Shown here in pieces: positions 1 through 11,999 of a stretch of 64,000 nt of DNA. Source of the DNA: Tulasnella sp. 424 (lineage: Eukaryota > Basidiomycota > Agaricomycetes > Cantharellales > Tulasnellaceae); assembly GCA_019633425.1 (NCBI GenBank), contig WSUB01000073.1, forward strand, positions 1 through 64,000, given 5' to 3'. Within the stretch, counting starts at the first letter, position 1; every line of letters starts with the position of its first letter. The notes under the pieces were generated by a model, which had not been told where the DNA came from, did not search any database, and was given only the letters and a program-made list of their open reading frames with translations. Position numbers and translations under genes: made by a program.

Positions 1-80
1 GTATAGTATGAATAATATATATTAATTAAATGTAATGGGTTGAGATATAAAAACATTAGGCTACATCATTCTTCACTGCT

Positions 81-130
81 ATACTGCAATGAACTGCAAT
101 GAACTGCAATGAACTGCAATGAGCCACAAT
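81..130. repeat. 10-bp minisatellite, about 5 units
   Basis: Five successive 10-base units, three of them exactly gaactgcaat, with diverged first and last units. It lies just upstream of a second 10-bp array of unrelated sequence. No coding potential is seen in it. Confidence 0.9.
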
Positions 131-226
131 AAACAACTATGCTAATGTATATACGCTATATACACATTAGAGATAAATATGCCGCTATGAAATGCTATGT
201 GGTGCTATGCTGCAATACATGCTATA

Positions 227-280
227 TAGCAGTTTATAGCAGCTTATAGCAGCTTATAGCAGCTTATAGCAGTTTATACC
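227..280. repeat. 10-bp minisatellite, about 5 units
   Basis: Units of agcagcttat-type sequence (three identical, flanked by variants with agttt) repeat with a period of 10. The array runs directly into the first recognisable exon of the next gene, so the 5' end of that gene may have been lost or displaced by array growth. Confidence 0.9.
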
Positions 281-1555
281 ACTGACCCCTTTTCCTGATG
301 CTGTTGTTGCGGCTCAGAAGGCTGTGTTGGAAAAGGAAAACGAGGCACTTAAAGGTAACTTCCATCACTTAAGTCCTCTTTATTGGGAGGATCTGCTAAC
401 GGTTGTATTTCTCTTCCAGCGGAACTCGCTGCCAGGGATGCCGAAGTTCTTCGGCTTCAACACCTGAACACTCAAGCCCAGCAAGATGCTCGCGGCGGAA
501 CCCGGCTCATCCCTCGCCCTCCTGGAGAGCGTGGAAAGAACGGCTGGAATCTCCAGGAGCATATGGGTTTGACCAGCGACCCCAAGACATATCACAACAT
601 ACGGGTAAGCCAATTTCAAGATCGTATCCGTACGCAAGTACTACTACTGATTTTCCTCGTTAGCGTTGCGTACGCTATGCTATCTACAAGACGCAACTTG
701 ACATTTGGCTCAGAATTAACCGTCAAGATGAGAAGTCCCTCTTTGCCTGCTATACCCTGGTATGTACTATCGCCGCTCTCGAGAGCACCTTTCTATCTAA
801 CGTATCGCTTGTTGCAGGTGAAACAGCGTTTCCCTAAGATGGCACAGTTTGAAGGCAATTGGGCAACGCGAGAATTCGTCAAAGGGATATGCCAGAACGC
901 CCGAAAGCATTGTCGGAGGAAAGGTATCAATTGCCCCACTCTTCCTGCCGAACTCCTCGATAACGACGGCAACGGTGGCGACGACGACGACGGCAGCGAC
1001 GACGGCAACAATGGTGGCAACGAAGACGGCAACGAAGACGGCAACGACGGCAACGATGGCAACGACGACGACGACGATGGCAACGACAGTGGCGACGACA
1101 ATGGGAGTAATGGGGTAGGGGGCGATGGCGAGGTTGATGAGGGTCATGACGTCGGCGATGTGCGCGGACCTCACAAGACTATTACTACGGGTAGAGTCGG
1201 ATTTCCTTTCAACCTCTCGCCAATCCCTTAAGCTCACTGCTGCTGCTCATTTTGAATTTTGAAAGGCTCGTCAAGAAAATCCACGAAGGGCAAGACTTCA
1301 GCTTCCGTCTTGAAGCCCAAGAGCCGGAATGATGATGAAGAATTAGAACAAGATGAGAGCGGAGGTGAAGGCGAAGGGCAGGACGAGGGCGAGGGTGAAG
1401 TTGATGATGAGGATGAAGATGAGGAAGCGGGCGACGGCGAGGGTCACGGCTACGGTGAGGATGGCGAACCGGATGAAGACTTCGACATGTACCCAGGAGG
1501 CGGAGACGAAGAGCTCGGGGAGGATGAGGGTGGCTGGGACTATAGTGCCGACTAA
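281..1555 (+). CDS. Acidic-tailed protein of an Agaricomycete unknown-function family, 5' incomplete
   Basis: Exons read as <281-354, 420-604, 664-759, 818-1190 and 1266-1555, with GT-AG introns and consistent phase. The visible protein starts in a coiled-coil-like stretch (VLEKENEALK, then AELAARDAEVLRLQ), continues with the motif RGKNGWNLQEHMGL and a helical segment ending FEGNWATREFVKGIC, and finishes in a long low-complexity Asp/Gly/Asn/Glu-rich tail of about 190 residues (WDYSAD at the end). From memory, Agaricomycete genomes contain many proteins with this N-x-x-MGL ... F-x-x-x-W-A-T-x-x-x-x-K layout, with no assigned function. The tail suggests a nuclear or nucleic-acid-associated protein, but that is inference. 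No ATG in frame was found; the frame is closed by a stop inside the minisatellite, so the first exon(s) lie outside the window or are lost. It may be a truncated copy. Confidence 0.7.
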
Positions 1556-1894
1556 TCCGCCTCCTTTTGCCACAATTCATATCTCAAGCAATCGCGAAAC
1601 CCCCCTCGTTTTCTATATCGTAGCCCTATCTAAAATAATATCTAGACATTCTTTTTCCCATTAACGGGTGCCACCCAAGATTTGGTCCGGGTCAGCATCT
1701 AGGACTAGCGCCGAGTTCCGGTTTGAGAACTAGGATTCTCAACCCAGGAAAATTTGGCCCTCACCCAGATTGGCAACGAGGACAGAAAAGTCCGAGGTGT
1801 TCCGTCTGTGAAGTCCGGGGTGTTCCGTCTGCGGAATCCCAGATCCCCTTGGCACTAGTCCTGGGTCGGGGTCACACAGTGCCACTGACGACAG
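1556..1894. other. Intergenic, no gene recognised
   Basis: This stretch holds the 3' flank of the acidic-tailed gene and the breakpoint of the HNH duplication: similarity to the 4806-6120 region starts at about 1886-1895. A phrase ending in ccgtctg is repeated at about 1800 and 1830 (short imperfect direct repeat). No splice-consistent coding sequence was found. Confidence 0.6.
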
Positions 1895-2855
1895 CTTTGC
1901 ATACAGTCAAAAAGTCGAAGGACTGTATCCCAGGGAGCTCCTCTCACTCGTCCCGACCGTCCTTCGACGATAGTCAACAGAATATTAAGTCCCTGCTGGA
2001 GGAAGCCCCGAAATCCAATTCTGCTGCAAAGAAACTGGTAAACCATCCGCTCAAAAGCCAGCTCCGTCTTCCCACTCATGTTTCCTCCTTTAGGCACTAA
2101 AACGTGACAACTATCACTGTGTTGTCACCGGTGCATACGACGCAAGGACATTCGAAGAACAGGTCGAGATAGACCCAACATTCATAGCGCCTGCACCCCT
2201 CCAGTTCACCCAGGCCGCGCACATCTTCCTAAATTCCTTGAATCGAGATCTCGCGTGGCCTGATGGTGAGCCGGGCAAGAAGGTGAGCTTCAACCTTGGT
2301 CACGGAACCTTCGCAGCCTGATGTTCTTGGTTCAGGTGGATTATTCAGCTACCGTATGCGCAGTTGTGGAACGATTTGGTCAAGTCAACGTTATCACAGA
2401 TTCACTCAATGGCTCGGACATCCACCGTGTTGACAACGTTCTCACAATGTGCGTTAGTGCCCACGATTTGTTCGACAGGCTCAAACTATGGTTTGAAGCC
2501 ACGGAAAGAGTACTTCGTGTCTGGTTGAGCTCTATTCATTTGACATCCGGCCTTCTAAGATGCCCCGAATACATATAAAATGCGTTCAAACAATCCAAGA
2601 AACCTAGAAGTTGTCTGCCCGCCGATTCCTCCTCAAATCACCCTGCAGTCGACCGACCCGTCGATTGACCTGCCTAATTCTCATTTTCTGAGGATACATG
2701 CTGCATGCGCCAAGATAGCCCATCTTTCCGGAGCGGCCCAATACTTGGAGACTATCCTGAAAGAGTGGGAGGAGAAGCCAGTCCTAGGGAGTGATGGTGG
2801 ATCAGCGGATACGCTGAGTTTGCTACTTGCTCGTGCGGTGGCCGCAATGCACTAG
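1895..2855 (+). pseudogene. HNH-nuclease-type gene, left copy, 5'-truncated and splice-broken
   Basis: It matches the intact copy at 4478-5775 exon for exon: 1895-2037, 2094-2282, 2336-2503 and 2559-2855 have exactly the lengths of exons 2-5 there (143, 189, 168, 297), and all are still open. Exon 1 (280 nt) is absent. The last intron has lost both ends: donor GT became GA at 2504-2505, and the acceptor AG became AA. The nuclease-like part is otherwise kept (CVVTGAYD, AAHIF, SDIHRVDNVLTM, AHDLFDRL). The lesions are few and no exon has a stop, so decay looks recent. Because exon 1 is missing it cannot encode the full protein. Confidence 0.85.
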
Positions 2856-3300
2856 TCCACTCGTCCCCGATGGTTGTCCAGTACAACGCGTCTGCATTGA
2901 TAGCGGCACAGAGAAGGATTTCGGCTAACAGCACCGACGCCTTCTGTCTAGCTACCTCCAGTGTTGTAGCATCCAAATTTGTCCTAGAACGAGTAATATT
3001 CGTATTAACGTGCTCCTCGCCATTACTTGAGGGCCTTCATCAGAATTGGCACTGGGAGCTAACCCACCAGCTCCGAGAGCACTTCGGCCAAGACCCGATA
3101 CTGCGCTCCACCACCCAACGCTCCATTTCGGATACACCACCTCACGTCTCTTGCAGTTCTTGTTAGATAACCGAGAAATTTCGTTTGAAAGTAGCCTACT
3201 ATATCAGGATTAAAAATACAAAGTATCCTGGCTAAGAGCGGGAGGGCTTGCGGTAAGGTCAGGGGGGCACGAGGTCGCGCTACCACCCGACGCTTCATGT
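2856..3300. repeat. 3' flank of left HNH copy, duplicated at 5776-6060
   Basis: The sequence after the stop codon (from about 2862, with gatggttgtccagt and tcggctaac) repeats after the intact copy from about 5776. The right version has extra bases around 5850-5895. Similarity fades after about 3130. The duplication therefore covers exons 2-5 plus a few hundred bases of 3' flank. Confidence 0.75.
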
Positions 3301-3307
3301 AAGTTGC

Positions 3308-3553
3308 GAAAAACCGTCACAAACCGTCAGGAAAGATCACCCCCCATTCCTCCTCGACATCGATCCCAGGCAAGACCAACCTCTCCTCGACTCAAGCTCT
3401 AATGATGGGTCTTCCCCAGTCACCGCATCCAGCTCGACGAGGAAGTCGATTGTCAAAGGGCTTCGGCTTGTCCGGTGCAGCGAGGGTGAACGCGACATTG
3501 ACTCTAGACTCCACACCTTTGACTTCATCAACCCAGACCCCTCCGGTGTTGGA
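3308..3553 (+). other. Open frame that may be the C-terminal remnant of an unrecognised gene
   Basis: One frame reads through Ser-rich, phosphosite-like sequence (LDSSSNDGSSPVTASSS, then KSIVKGLRLVRCSEG and LHTFDFINPDPSG) before a stop at about 3553. Composition is more protein-like than the competing frames, but no ATG, family or splice partner was found. It could be a leftover of a gene interrupted by the duplication events nearby. Confidence 0.25.
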
Positions 3554-4477
3554 GAACGATGATCTCGATCCTCTGGTGGAACAGTGGGAGCCGAGTCGTC
3601 GCGAATCGGTGATGATTCCGTTGTAACCTTTTGTCGTTCTTGGTCTTTTGGTGCAACTGCTAGTTTTTCTTGAGTTATATTCACATTTCTTAGTTAGACC
3701 CGCCCTATCTCAGGAGTTTCTGTTCTTGTCTCTGGGATTTCTTCTTGGTGTTTGGAGTTTTTTTGTTCGTTGCTTCTTTTCTTCCTTTTTTTTGTTCGGA
3801 TTCTTTCCTTTCCTGACTTGCTTGTGGTCTTTGTTCCCTCTATGCCTTGTACGCGAACACCCTCATGAATCTCCCCGTACTTTACAGAGATACTTAGTCC
3901 GACGTTTTAACAAAGTAACGCACAATGCCCCTCACCCTCCTCCGCCGCTCGCCGGAAAGCCATGCATCAGGTTATTCAGATACGAATCGAAACCGTCCAC
4001 GAATGCAACATAGGACAGGACGCAGCCCAAAAGCCCGCTCAACCTTCGGTAGGCGTGCTAGAGAGAATTTGGATTCTGACGGAGGGGCTCATAGGGCAGC
4101 AGTAACTCGGAATTGAAAAAGAGCACGTACCCGACTTTGTGAACTAACTTAAGGTGTTACTCAAGACGGAGGGTCCGAGAGTCAGCGGTGAAGCCGCCCC
4201 ATTCACGGAAACAGACATATTGCAAGCGAAACCACGAAATATGCATGAACCTGCCTCATCGGGTAAGTGGCCTTCCAAATGGGGTAATTTCATCCGTATT
4301 TACCATCAATTTGTCAGCTATATTTTGAAGTTGAGAATTGTCTTTTCTGCCTTGTGATCTCTAGTTTGTTTCTCCGGGGGGGGGGCTGTACCGCGGGAAC
4401 CACAAGTCTGCCGCCTTTTAGGTTCGACTACTGCCTTTCCTTCTCCGAGTCTTTGTCCCCGACACAGCTCGTTCAGC
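3554..4477. other. Non-coding stretch with pieces of two duplications
   Basis: 3640-3850 is T-rich and low complexity. 3960-4020 (gcatcaggttattcagata) repeats at 6065-6120. 4155-4200 and 4381-4477 match the inverse of 50560-50720, which shows that the HNH unit extends upstream of its start codon; the 180 bases between them (4201-4380) are absent from the inverted copy. No convincing gene. Confidence 0.6.
4376..4385. repeat. G10 homopolymer
   Basis: Ten consecutive G at the junction between the 180-base segment specific to this copy and the sequence shared with the inverted HNH copy. Confidence 0.9.
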
Positions 4478-5775
4478 ATGCGCATGCCTCAACCACTACC
4501 TGAGAATCCGTACCTTCCGGATTCTCCCCGCTTTCATGCCTACGAGCGATGTCTCCAACTCGAAAGATCCGCAGAGAATGCCTCCCAGAACAGTTCCTTC
4601 TCGCCACAAATGCGCGGTCGTATCCTTGGCTACATGATGCGCGAAGCTCCGACCAGTTATGGATGCGACAACGTTCAGAAGGAGATAGAGTCATGTGAAA
4701 CCGACGAAGCACTACGCGCTCTTGCTCAAGTTTACGCCGCGTATCTCTTTCGGCTATGTAATATCACTGCGCACACTTTGTCACCGCTTCCTCCGTTGAC
4801 GACAGCTTTGCATACAGTCAGAAAGGCAAAGGGCCGTATCGGAGGGAGCTCCTCTCACTCGTCCCGACCGTCCGTTGACGATACTCAGCAGACTATTGTG
4901 TCCCTGCTGGAGGAAGCCCCGAAATCCAATTTTGCCGTAAAGCAACTGGTATGTAAGCCATCTGCTTAAAGGCTAGCTCCGTCTTCTCACTCATGTTTCC
5001 TCCTTTAGGCACTAACACGTGACGACTATCGTTGTGTTGTCACCGGTGCATACGATTTAGACACATACAGAGAACGGCTCAGGACAGACCCAACATTCGA
5101 AGAGCCTAAAACCATCCAGGTCACCCGGGCCGCGCACATCTTCCCAGATTCCTTAAATCAAGATTTCGCGTGGCCTGATGGCGTGCTGGGCAAGAAAGTA
5201 AGCTTCAAACTTGGTTACGAAACCTTCCGCAGCCTCACTGATGTTCTTGGTCCAGGCGGATTATTCAGCTACCGCATGGCCAGTTGTGGAACGCTTTGGC
5301 CAAGTCAACGTTATCACAGAATCACTCAACGGCCCGGACATCCACCGCGTCGAAAACGTTCTCACAATGAGCTTGACCACCCACGAATTGTTCGACAGGC
5401 TCGAACTATGGTTTGAAGCCACGGTAGGAGTGCTTCGTGTCTGGTTGAGCTTTATTCACTTGACACCTGGCCTTCCAGGATGTACCGAATACATATAAAG
5501 TGTGTTCAAACGATCCAGCAATCTTCAGAATTCTTCTCCCCCCGATTCTGCCTCAAGTCACCTTGAGATCGACCGAACCGCTGATTGCACTGCCTAATCC
5601 TGATTTTCTGAAGATACATGCTGCATGCGTCAAGGTAGCCCATCTTTCCGGAGCGGCGAGATACTTGGAGATCATCCTGAAGGAGTGGGAGGAGAGGCCA
5701 GTCCTAGGGAGTGATGGTGGATCGGCGGATATGCTTAGTTTCCTACTTGCACGTGCGGTGATCGCAACGTATTAG
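4478..5775 (+). CDS. HNH-nuclease-type protein, intact copy
   Basis: Five exons (4478-4757, 4806-4948, 5009-5197, 5256-5423, 5479-5775) join without a stop into 358 residues. The central part has the layout of the fungal HNH_2-type nuclease domain: RCVVTGAYD (about 149-157), AAHIFPDSLNQ with a candidate metal-ligand His near 184, NGPDIHRVENVLTM with Asn near 238, and THELFDRLELWFEAT with His near 247. The C-terminal part (FLKIHAACVKVAHLSGA) also fits these proteins. The N-terminal 140 residues contain no known domain. Substrate and role are unknown; an HNH fold suggests DNA cleavage, but many such fungal proteins are uncharacterised. The first ATG was chosen; a second lies two codons on (MPQPLPEN), at the start position of the inverted copy. 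It is the only one of three copies here with all splice sites and exons. Confidence 0.85.
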
Positions 5776-8338
5776 TCCACTTGTACCCGATGGTTGTCCA
5801 GTGCGACGCGTCTGCATTGATAGCGGCACAGAAAAGGATTTCGGCTAACAAACACCAAAAAGCTTGCTTATCGGAGTGTGCGTCGATTTCTATGAGCGAC
5901 GCCTTCTGCCTAGCTACCTCCGGTGTTGTAGCATGCAAAGTTATCCTAGAAGAGTACGTGCTCCTAGCCATTACTTGGGGGCCTTCGTCGGAATTGGCAC
6001 TAGGAGCTAACCCACCGCCTACGGGAGCACTTCTGCCAAAACCCGATAGCGATGAACCGCCGCTGCATCAGGTTATTCAGATAAAAATCGAGACTGTACA
6101 TGAATTCAACATAGGACAGGAAGGAAGGGGACACGAACAAGTACCTAGTACAGGACTAGTAAAAAATGAGCCAAAAAAAAACAGGACAGGAGAGCGATAT
6201 CGATGTATATCAAGATTCCAACTTCATAGACGTTAAGAGCATAATGTAAATACGACTAAATGAAAGGGCTCGAAACCTCAACCGCATATTATTCATAAAG
6301 ATGCCCGGCTAGCGACTCAGGATCAAAAGGGCTTGGCCACCCCCTTACTTGCGGGAGGAGCATACCTGGGCTAGTTGCTCACCAGGAGGTCCACACCTGG
6401 GATAAAGATGTTTTACAAGGCCTTCAACTGTAGGATTTTTAGTTGCTACATGATCCATCAGTTAAATGAGAAGTTCATCACAACGAAGACACGCACCTTC
6501 GAAGAATTGTACAAGATTGCTAGTCAAGCGGCCATAGCAGGTGTCCCCATAAGCGTCGGAATACGCAAGCTGCCCGGACCTCGCAGCGGCTATTTGCAGC
6601 TACAAGAGCATCAAAAGCTTGAGACAGAGTAACCATCTGTTGAAACAATCCTCGCACCATTTGGATAGGGACCTCGATTCGTGAGTTTCTCCTGATACGT
6701 ACATTCTTACCATGGAGCTCATAAGTGTAAGGGAGGGCTTCATGCATACATGTGTATGTATATGTATATCGATATCATTATCAGCCACTGTGTTGCGCGC
6801 GGACGGGGCTGGCACCCGGGTCATCGTAGTGTGAGTGTCAGGCCGCCTAGGTCCTGGGGGCGGGTCGCGGACCAAAAACCCGGGTAACCTGTACCCACGA
6901 CGTCCTGTGCTTTGCCCTAGGCTATTGCAACCGGAGCACGGGTAGGTTTTAGAATGACCGAACCGGTTTCTTTCAGGGTCTCAGGATAGAAAGCACAGGT
7001 AACCTGGGAGGGGACCACAGGTGGTTTATTTGCCGTATAAATAATAAAAGAGCGTCATTAATTGAAAAAAAAAAGTAAAAAAAGACATGAACCGGTACGA
7101 TAACGAACGAGGAAAGAGAAAAAGAATGAAAACGTCGTCTGCGCACACACCAGCGCTCGCTCGGTCGATGAAAAATAGCGAAAAGAAACAAAAGAAAGGA
7201 AAGAAGAACTTTAGCGATCTACTCCGCAGCTAAGGCCTCGTCCACGCGTGCCATCTCGTGCTGGGTCACCTGATCCGTTGCTAACTTTGCCTTGGTCTTC
7301 GCGGTACGAGTTTTCCGATGCGCAACACAAGACGGCAAAGATACGCGTACCTGAGCGCCTAGCTCATCAACTGAGATAGCATGCGGGCCCGCCGAGAGTG
7401 TGTTAGAGCACGGCAAAAACCTCTTGGGGGAAATACTTACAGCATGGCAATGACAAGCAGTGGATTAAGCTTGCATCTCGGAGGGTACACTGTAAGGCAC
7501 TAGTATTAGTAAGCGATTTGCGTAATAGAGTATCACGTTATCTTAGTCAGCCTCAAAGCCACGAAGGTATTCAGTGGCCGTAAGACTTATTATAAGAGAA
7601 GTGATCCTAAGGTACAGAAACACTACACTACAGCTAGCTATATACGAGAGTCGGAACAGTTTTAGCGGTCCGAAAACCTGTAGTACACGTACAACTAAAG
7701 GCTACGGACACGTATCAGGCTAACTACGGCTGCGGTACAAGAAACAAGAATAGAAAAGGTTGACGTGTACGATCGCGTGGCATTGGCTATGACTAGTATG
7801 AGGGTGGATGAGTCCTATTAGAAGTGAGGCAGTTAGTATACGAGGTTTCCATCGCCGGATCCGGGATATTATACGGATTAGGAATTGGGAACCGTGGGAT
7901 ATACGCCTCGTCCTCACATACACAAGGGACCTCGACTTGGTGTTCATCCGCCGCGTGCATTACAGGTAGGCTGCTTATCGTGATACAGATAGGCTGTACA
8001 ACACCCTTGGTAGCCCGCGATACTTGATCTAGTAGCAAAACATACCTTGGAGGTCGATGGTTTGAGGTAGGGAAGTGCGAGCTGGGCAAGGGATGGCCGG
8101 TTGTGTCAGGACCGACCGAAAGGATATCCATCAGTGTACATCCAGGCAGGTTTGTTGGATGACATAAAAGACCGCGGATATCACTCACCGACTTCAATGG
8201 TTGTAAGAACTATGGCACCCGGGCTTCACGAGTTCAGTTTGCTTGTGGTAATAGCCATGACCTTGAGAGGGTTGAGAGGAAAACGGATCGCGGTTCAGGT
8301 TTGAACTTTGAACAGGATGTTCGGACCCCTACGAACCT
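5776..8338. other. Gene-poor stretch
   Basis: 5776-6120 is the duplicated 3' flank of the HNH gene. Beyond it only short unsupported open frames occur. One, on the minus strand at 7219-7416, ends in a Lys/Ala-rich tail (KTRTAKTKAKLATDQ) and might be a terminal exon, but no upstream exon was found. 7040-7090 is A-rich. No gene can be supported. Confidence 0.5.
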
Positions 8339-8468
8339 GAGCCCGGGTCATTAGGGGTGGCCTGGGGTGCGGCGTGGAAAGACAGGTACCCCGAGTTCGC
8401 GGCGAGCCCGGGTCATTAGGGGTAGCCTGGGGTGCGGCGTGAAAAGACGGGTACCCCGTTCAAACCTC
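8339..8468. repeat. 65-bp tandem duplication, two units
   Basis: Units beginning gagcccgggtcattagggg at 8339 and 8404 are nearly identical over about 55 bases, ending gtaccccg. The rest of each unit differs. Non-coding context. Confidence 0.85.
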
Positions 8469-8759
8469 GCGTGCGCGCGGAACACAGTGAGCGAGTACGT
8501 ACACATTTGGGGACCATTGGCTCACCAAGGGATCCACCACTGTGGCAAGCCTAGATGAAAGGATGTATCAGCATCACTCCTCAATTCTATTAAAATACTT
8601 ACGTCAATTACAGCCTAAATATTTCTCGAACAAGTTAAAAGAGATATTTACGAGGAGTCGAGAGCACGCACGGTAACAGAAACCGACTGATCCGGAACGT
8701 CACAGAGCCACGAACGGAGCTCCTATCGCAGGGGCGTTTGACTTCAGAAATTAGTGTAC
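8469..8759. other. No gene recognised
   Basis: No conserved or splice-consistent coding sequence was seen on either strand. Confidence 0.5.
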
Positions 8760-9620
8760 TGATACGAATTTTCATATCCTTACTTTTCCGTTTATTAGCT
8801 CATCGTCTCCTGCCATGAGGCTTTGGGAGGCTTCTCCCCCGTGCACTTCAGGGCCTCTCCTAATTCCATGACCGGCAACTTGAATAGAAGGGCCAATCAG
8901 TTCCAAAAGGGTGAGAGTAGAACTAAAGAGAAGCTCACAGTAAAATAACACCTTGCTATTTGTGGTGGTAGTGCTCAAAGTGTTCTGGATCGCCTCCTTC
9001 TGGGAGTTTTGCACGTGGTCCGATCAGCGATCAAACGAATCCCCGTGACGCCATCGGCTTACAATAGCAGTCCCGGATTTTCCAGGCATTACTTTCTCCA
9101 CATCCCAAGCATCTTTGATATACGCATCGAAATCGTGTACGAGGGTGAAACGCCTGGAATCACCTTCATGCCGATCTGCATGTGAAATGCTAATCAGCGT
9201 CGATGAGAGCGGTCAAAGACGAACAAGACTTGCAACCAAGGTGACGAAGAAGAAGTGAGAAGTCATTCTTGGTTCCATTGAGGGTCAAGGTCTCTCCGTC
9301 AGAGGTGTTCATCCCAGGATAGCACAGACAAACCTTGAAAAGGTGATGAGCACGTTGAGATATAAATCGAGCCGCAAGGGTGTCAGGGCTCACAATCACG
9401 ACATGAGTGGCTGGAGATTTGAAATTTAATTATTTCTAATAGCCCACCTACTCGAGAAGAGACCCCTCACCTTCTTGCAGTGAAAAAGTAGGTGAACCAC
9501 GAGAGAGAAAACGATTAAGGAGGCAGCATTCGCTGCTTGTCGAGTAAATCAAGCGGCGAATTTCATAGCAGCTCAGTGTAAGGAACGTACGTGATAATGC
9601 GTCGACTAAATGCAAGTGTA
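8760..9620 (-). repeat. Decayed block related to 12390-13440
   Basis: On the minus strand two short peptides here resemble ones in the 12-13 kb block, in the same order: KVLFYCELLF...GHGIRRGP matches KVFFYCQLSLL...GHGVSVRP, and ATHVVIVSPDTL matches ATHILIVGTRDG after a plausible splice acceptor. This points to two diverged copies of one spliced minus-strand gene, perhaps a membrane protein by its hydrophobic runs. Neither copy can be assembled into an intact model and the family was not identified. Confidence 0.4.
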
Positions 9621-11999
9621 CCCGAAACCAGTCGGGTAAGCCGTTTGAAAGCGTGAATAGATCGGGGGTTGGAGAAAGTCATCGCCCTCAGAGGTGGAGC
9701 GGTTGTAGCTCAGGACAGAGAATGTGCGACTGACACCTGTGTCAAGGACGCAGAATGTGTCTCAGGGAAATTTTTAGCAGACCGGTGGGGTAGGGGTTAT
9801 CCGGAACAACTTGAATAGTCTCATTGCGCTGTATAAAGGGAGGCTTTGCCAGCCAGGGACGTTGGCTGTGCTCCAAGAGAAAAGTCCATGTAGAATTAAT
9901 TATTTCCGCACGCATCCAGTGCATTGGAGAAAGGGACCTACGTTACCTTCTACTTGGTCCGTCGAAATGCGCCAAAGAGTAGCTCGAGTCGATCGAAACC
10001 GAGGCTCGAAGAAGTGTACTTCGAAGAAGGTTTTACGTGGAAACCAGCCTGTAGGCATGTGTGGCTGCGCAGATCTGAGGAATTCCAATTCGTTGGTAAT
10101 CGACTGTCAGGATGGGACAAGGGGCCCGGAGCCATTCGGATGCGCGAAGGTTTCCCGCGGTCCCCAAGCCCGCACCCCATGTTCCAGAGGCATCCTTAAC
10201 CTTTGTGGTCGAGGGTTTTCACTGTGTCTACATGCCTGGAACCCGTTTCAAGCCAGATTTCACATCGCTACAATTCAACGATAGTCAATTCAAGAGAACA
10301 GAAGTCTGCCTTCAGTCTTAGTAGTGGCGTGTACTGGAGTGGGGCCCCGCATCATGGAAATATTGGTTTGAATATAAGAGAAATTGATTTGAGGACGCTG
10401 ATGAGCGCTTTTGCTCTGGGTAATCTGTCGCTTCGGACTCGGCCCGATTGACACCGTGCCAATCTCCTTCCATTTTGATCGGCTAACCGCCGTAATTAAG
10501 GGGTAGTGAGCACCTGAACCACTCGTGAAAGCAGTTTAGCGTTTTGATGTTAGCTCGTTTCATACTGTTGCCTTGCCGACTATCCCGGTTCGACGGTTTT
10601 ACAACGTGCTGACATCTGGTCCTGAAGGAAGGCTCCATACATTTGAGGTTCTTTAGGGCGCCCACGGATTCAATGAAACTGAGATAATTGAGTGAGATAG
10701 GGCTTCCATCCTTGGGCTTCGTACCGCCACACCCCGAAATTATTTCACGACAGAACTTCACGCCAATCCGCCCAGGTGACATCTGTGCATGCATTGGCCA
10801 GTATGAATGAAATTGCCAGAATTTTTTCGTTATAGGGGTAGATCTATATAATGGACTTTTAAACCAGAGTGCCGTATGTTATAACATGAGATCATGTTCG
10901 AAAGCATCTCCGGAAGTCCTGATCCTTCACGGCCGTCTTTCAACGTTTGATTTTGGAAGTAGCATCGCTTACAATAGTAATTGAATTCCGAATTAGCTTG
11001 TGATTAACAATAATTAATTAACGTGGACTCCAACCACGTTTCAAGGCTCGACGAGGTCCCTCGGCAGTGACTTTGTCAACCCCAGGTCCAGGATATTCCC
11101 CGGACGTCCGTATTCGAAAGCTGTCTCCCGAGCTTCTATCTAGAGCCTCGTAGGATCTGACGAATCCAACTCCTGGCTATTGAGCCACGCGCTCGGAAGC
11201 TCTGCCGAGGGCAAGCGAGGCAGCCGCAATTGAAGGGTTGGAGGTTGGAGGTGGTTGCTCGGTGCACCGAATCCTAGGGTCAGCAAAGCCCCAATATTCG
11301 AAGCCCAGTATCACTATTCAATCCGATCAAATGAATCCCGGTCTAGGAGAAATATAGACACCGCTTGGTCCTAATGCAACTGGAGGTTCTCCCAAGACTG
11401 CGCGACTCAAATCACCTCGAATCACCTCGACCCAGTTTGGCAACCAGGCAGCAGCTTGGACCTTTATCTTGGGGGCTTGAAAGATAAGCTAGCGAACTGC
11501 CCGCTTGAAATAAAATCGGTCAATGCATCGTCGTCTAGCTCCGGATCAAGCGAGTCGTGCAAACGGTTCCACGCATTGTAAAAGAAGAAAGAGAGGCAGT
11601 GCCACAGCGGTGAATAAAATTACACGTATTCCTCAGAAACAACAGCCCGGAAAGCGGTAAGTGTGACTAGAACAGTGCGATTCTGCCTGTTAATGGTCGA
11701 GAGCAGCCGACCTGTGGCGTTTGCTCGCCGTTCGCCTCGTGGACGTTTGCGTGTAGATAAGAAACAAGGCCTTCTATCGAAGGATTCCTGGTCTCTGCAT
11801 AGAAATAGGGATGACCCTCTGATATGAGACCTAGCAAGAATAAGAACTCACCTTCCAGGTAACAAGCCAGAGTCCAAGTTAAGTCGCCGTGCACGACCCA
11901 ATCATCACCCTTCGGCCTCGAGAAGGCATTTTCTTTTGCCCCGCAGGCGGAAATTTGGAGCTGGGGTGTCAAATGCGTAAGTTGCGTTGTGAATGGTTC
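9621..11999. other. No confident gene
   Basis: Several overlapping open frames of 60-157 codons at 9740-10450 run in both directions, and a minus-strand frame lies at 10483-10794. None shows a family motif, splice partners or a duplicate elsewhere in the window. 11410-11430 contains a two-unit repeat of aatcacctcg. 10850-11030 is AT-rich. Confidence 0.45.

Noticed and set aside
227..280. Short spaced repeats as a CRISPR-like array
   Set aside because: The units are contiguous 10-mers without spacers, and the DNA is eukaryotic.
961..1190. Antisense frames rich in Ser/Pro/Leu or Val/Ala opposite the acidic tail
   Set aside because: They are shadows of the GAC/GGC-rich acidic repeat on the plus strand.
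3648..4013. 121-codon hydrophobic frame as a membrane protein
   Set aside because: It comes from a T-rich low-complexity tract that reads as Phe/Leu; there is no splice or family support.
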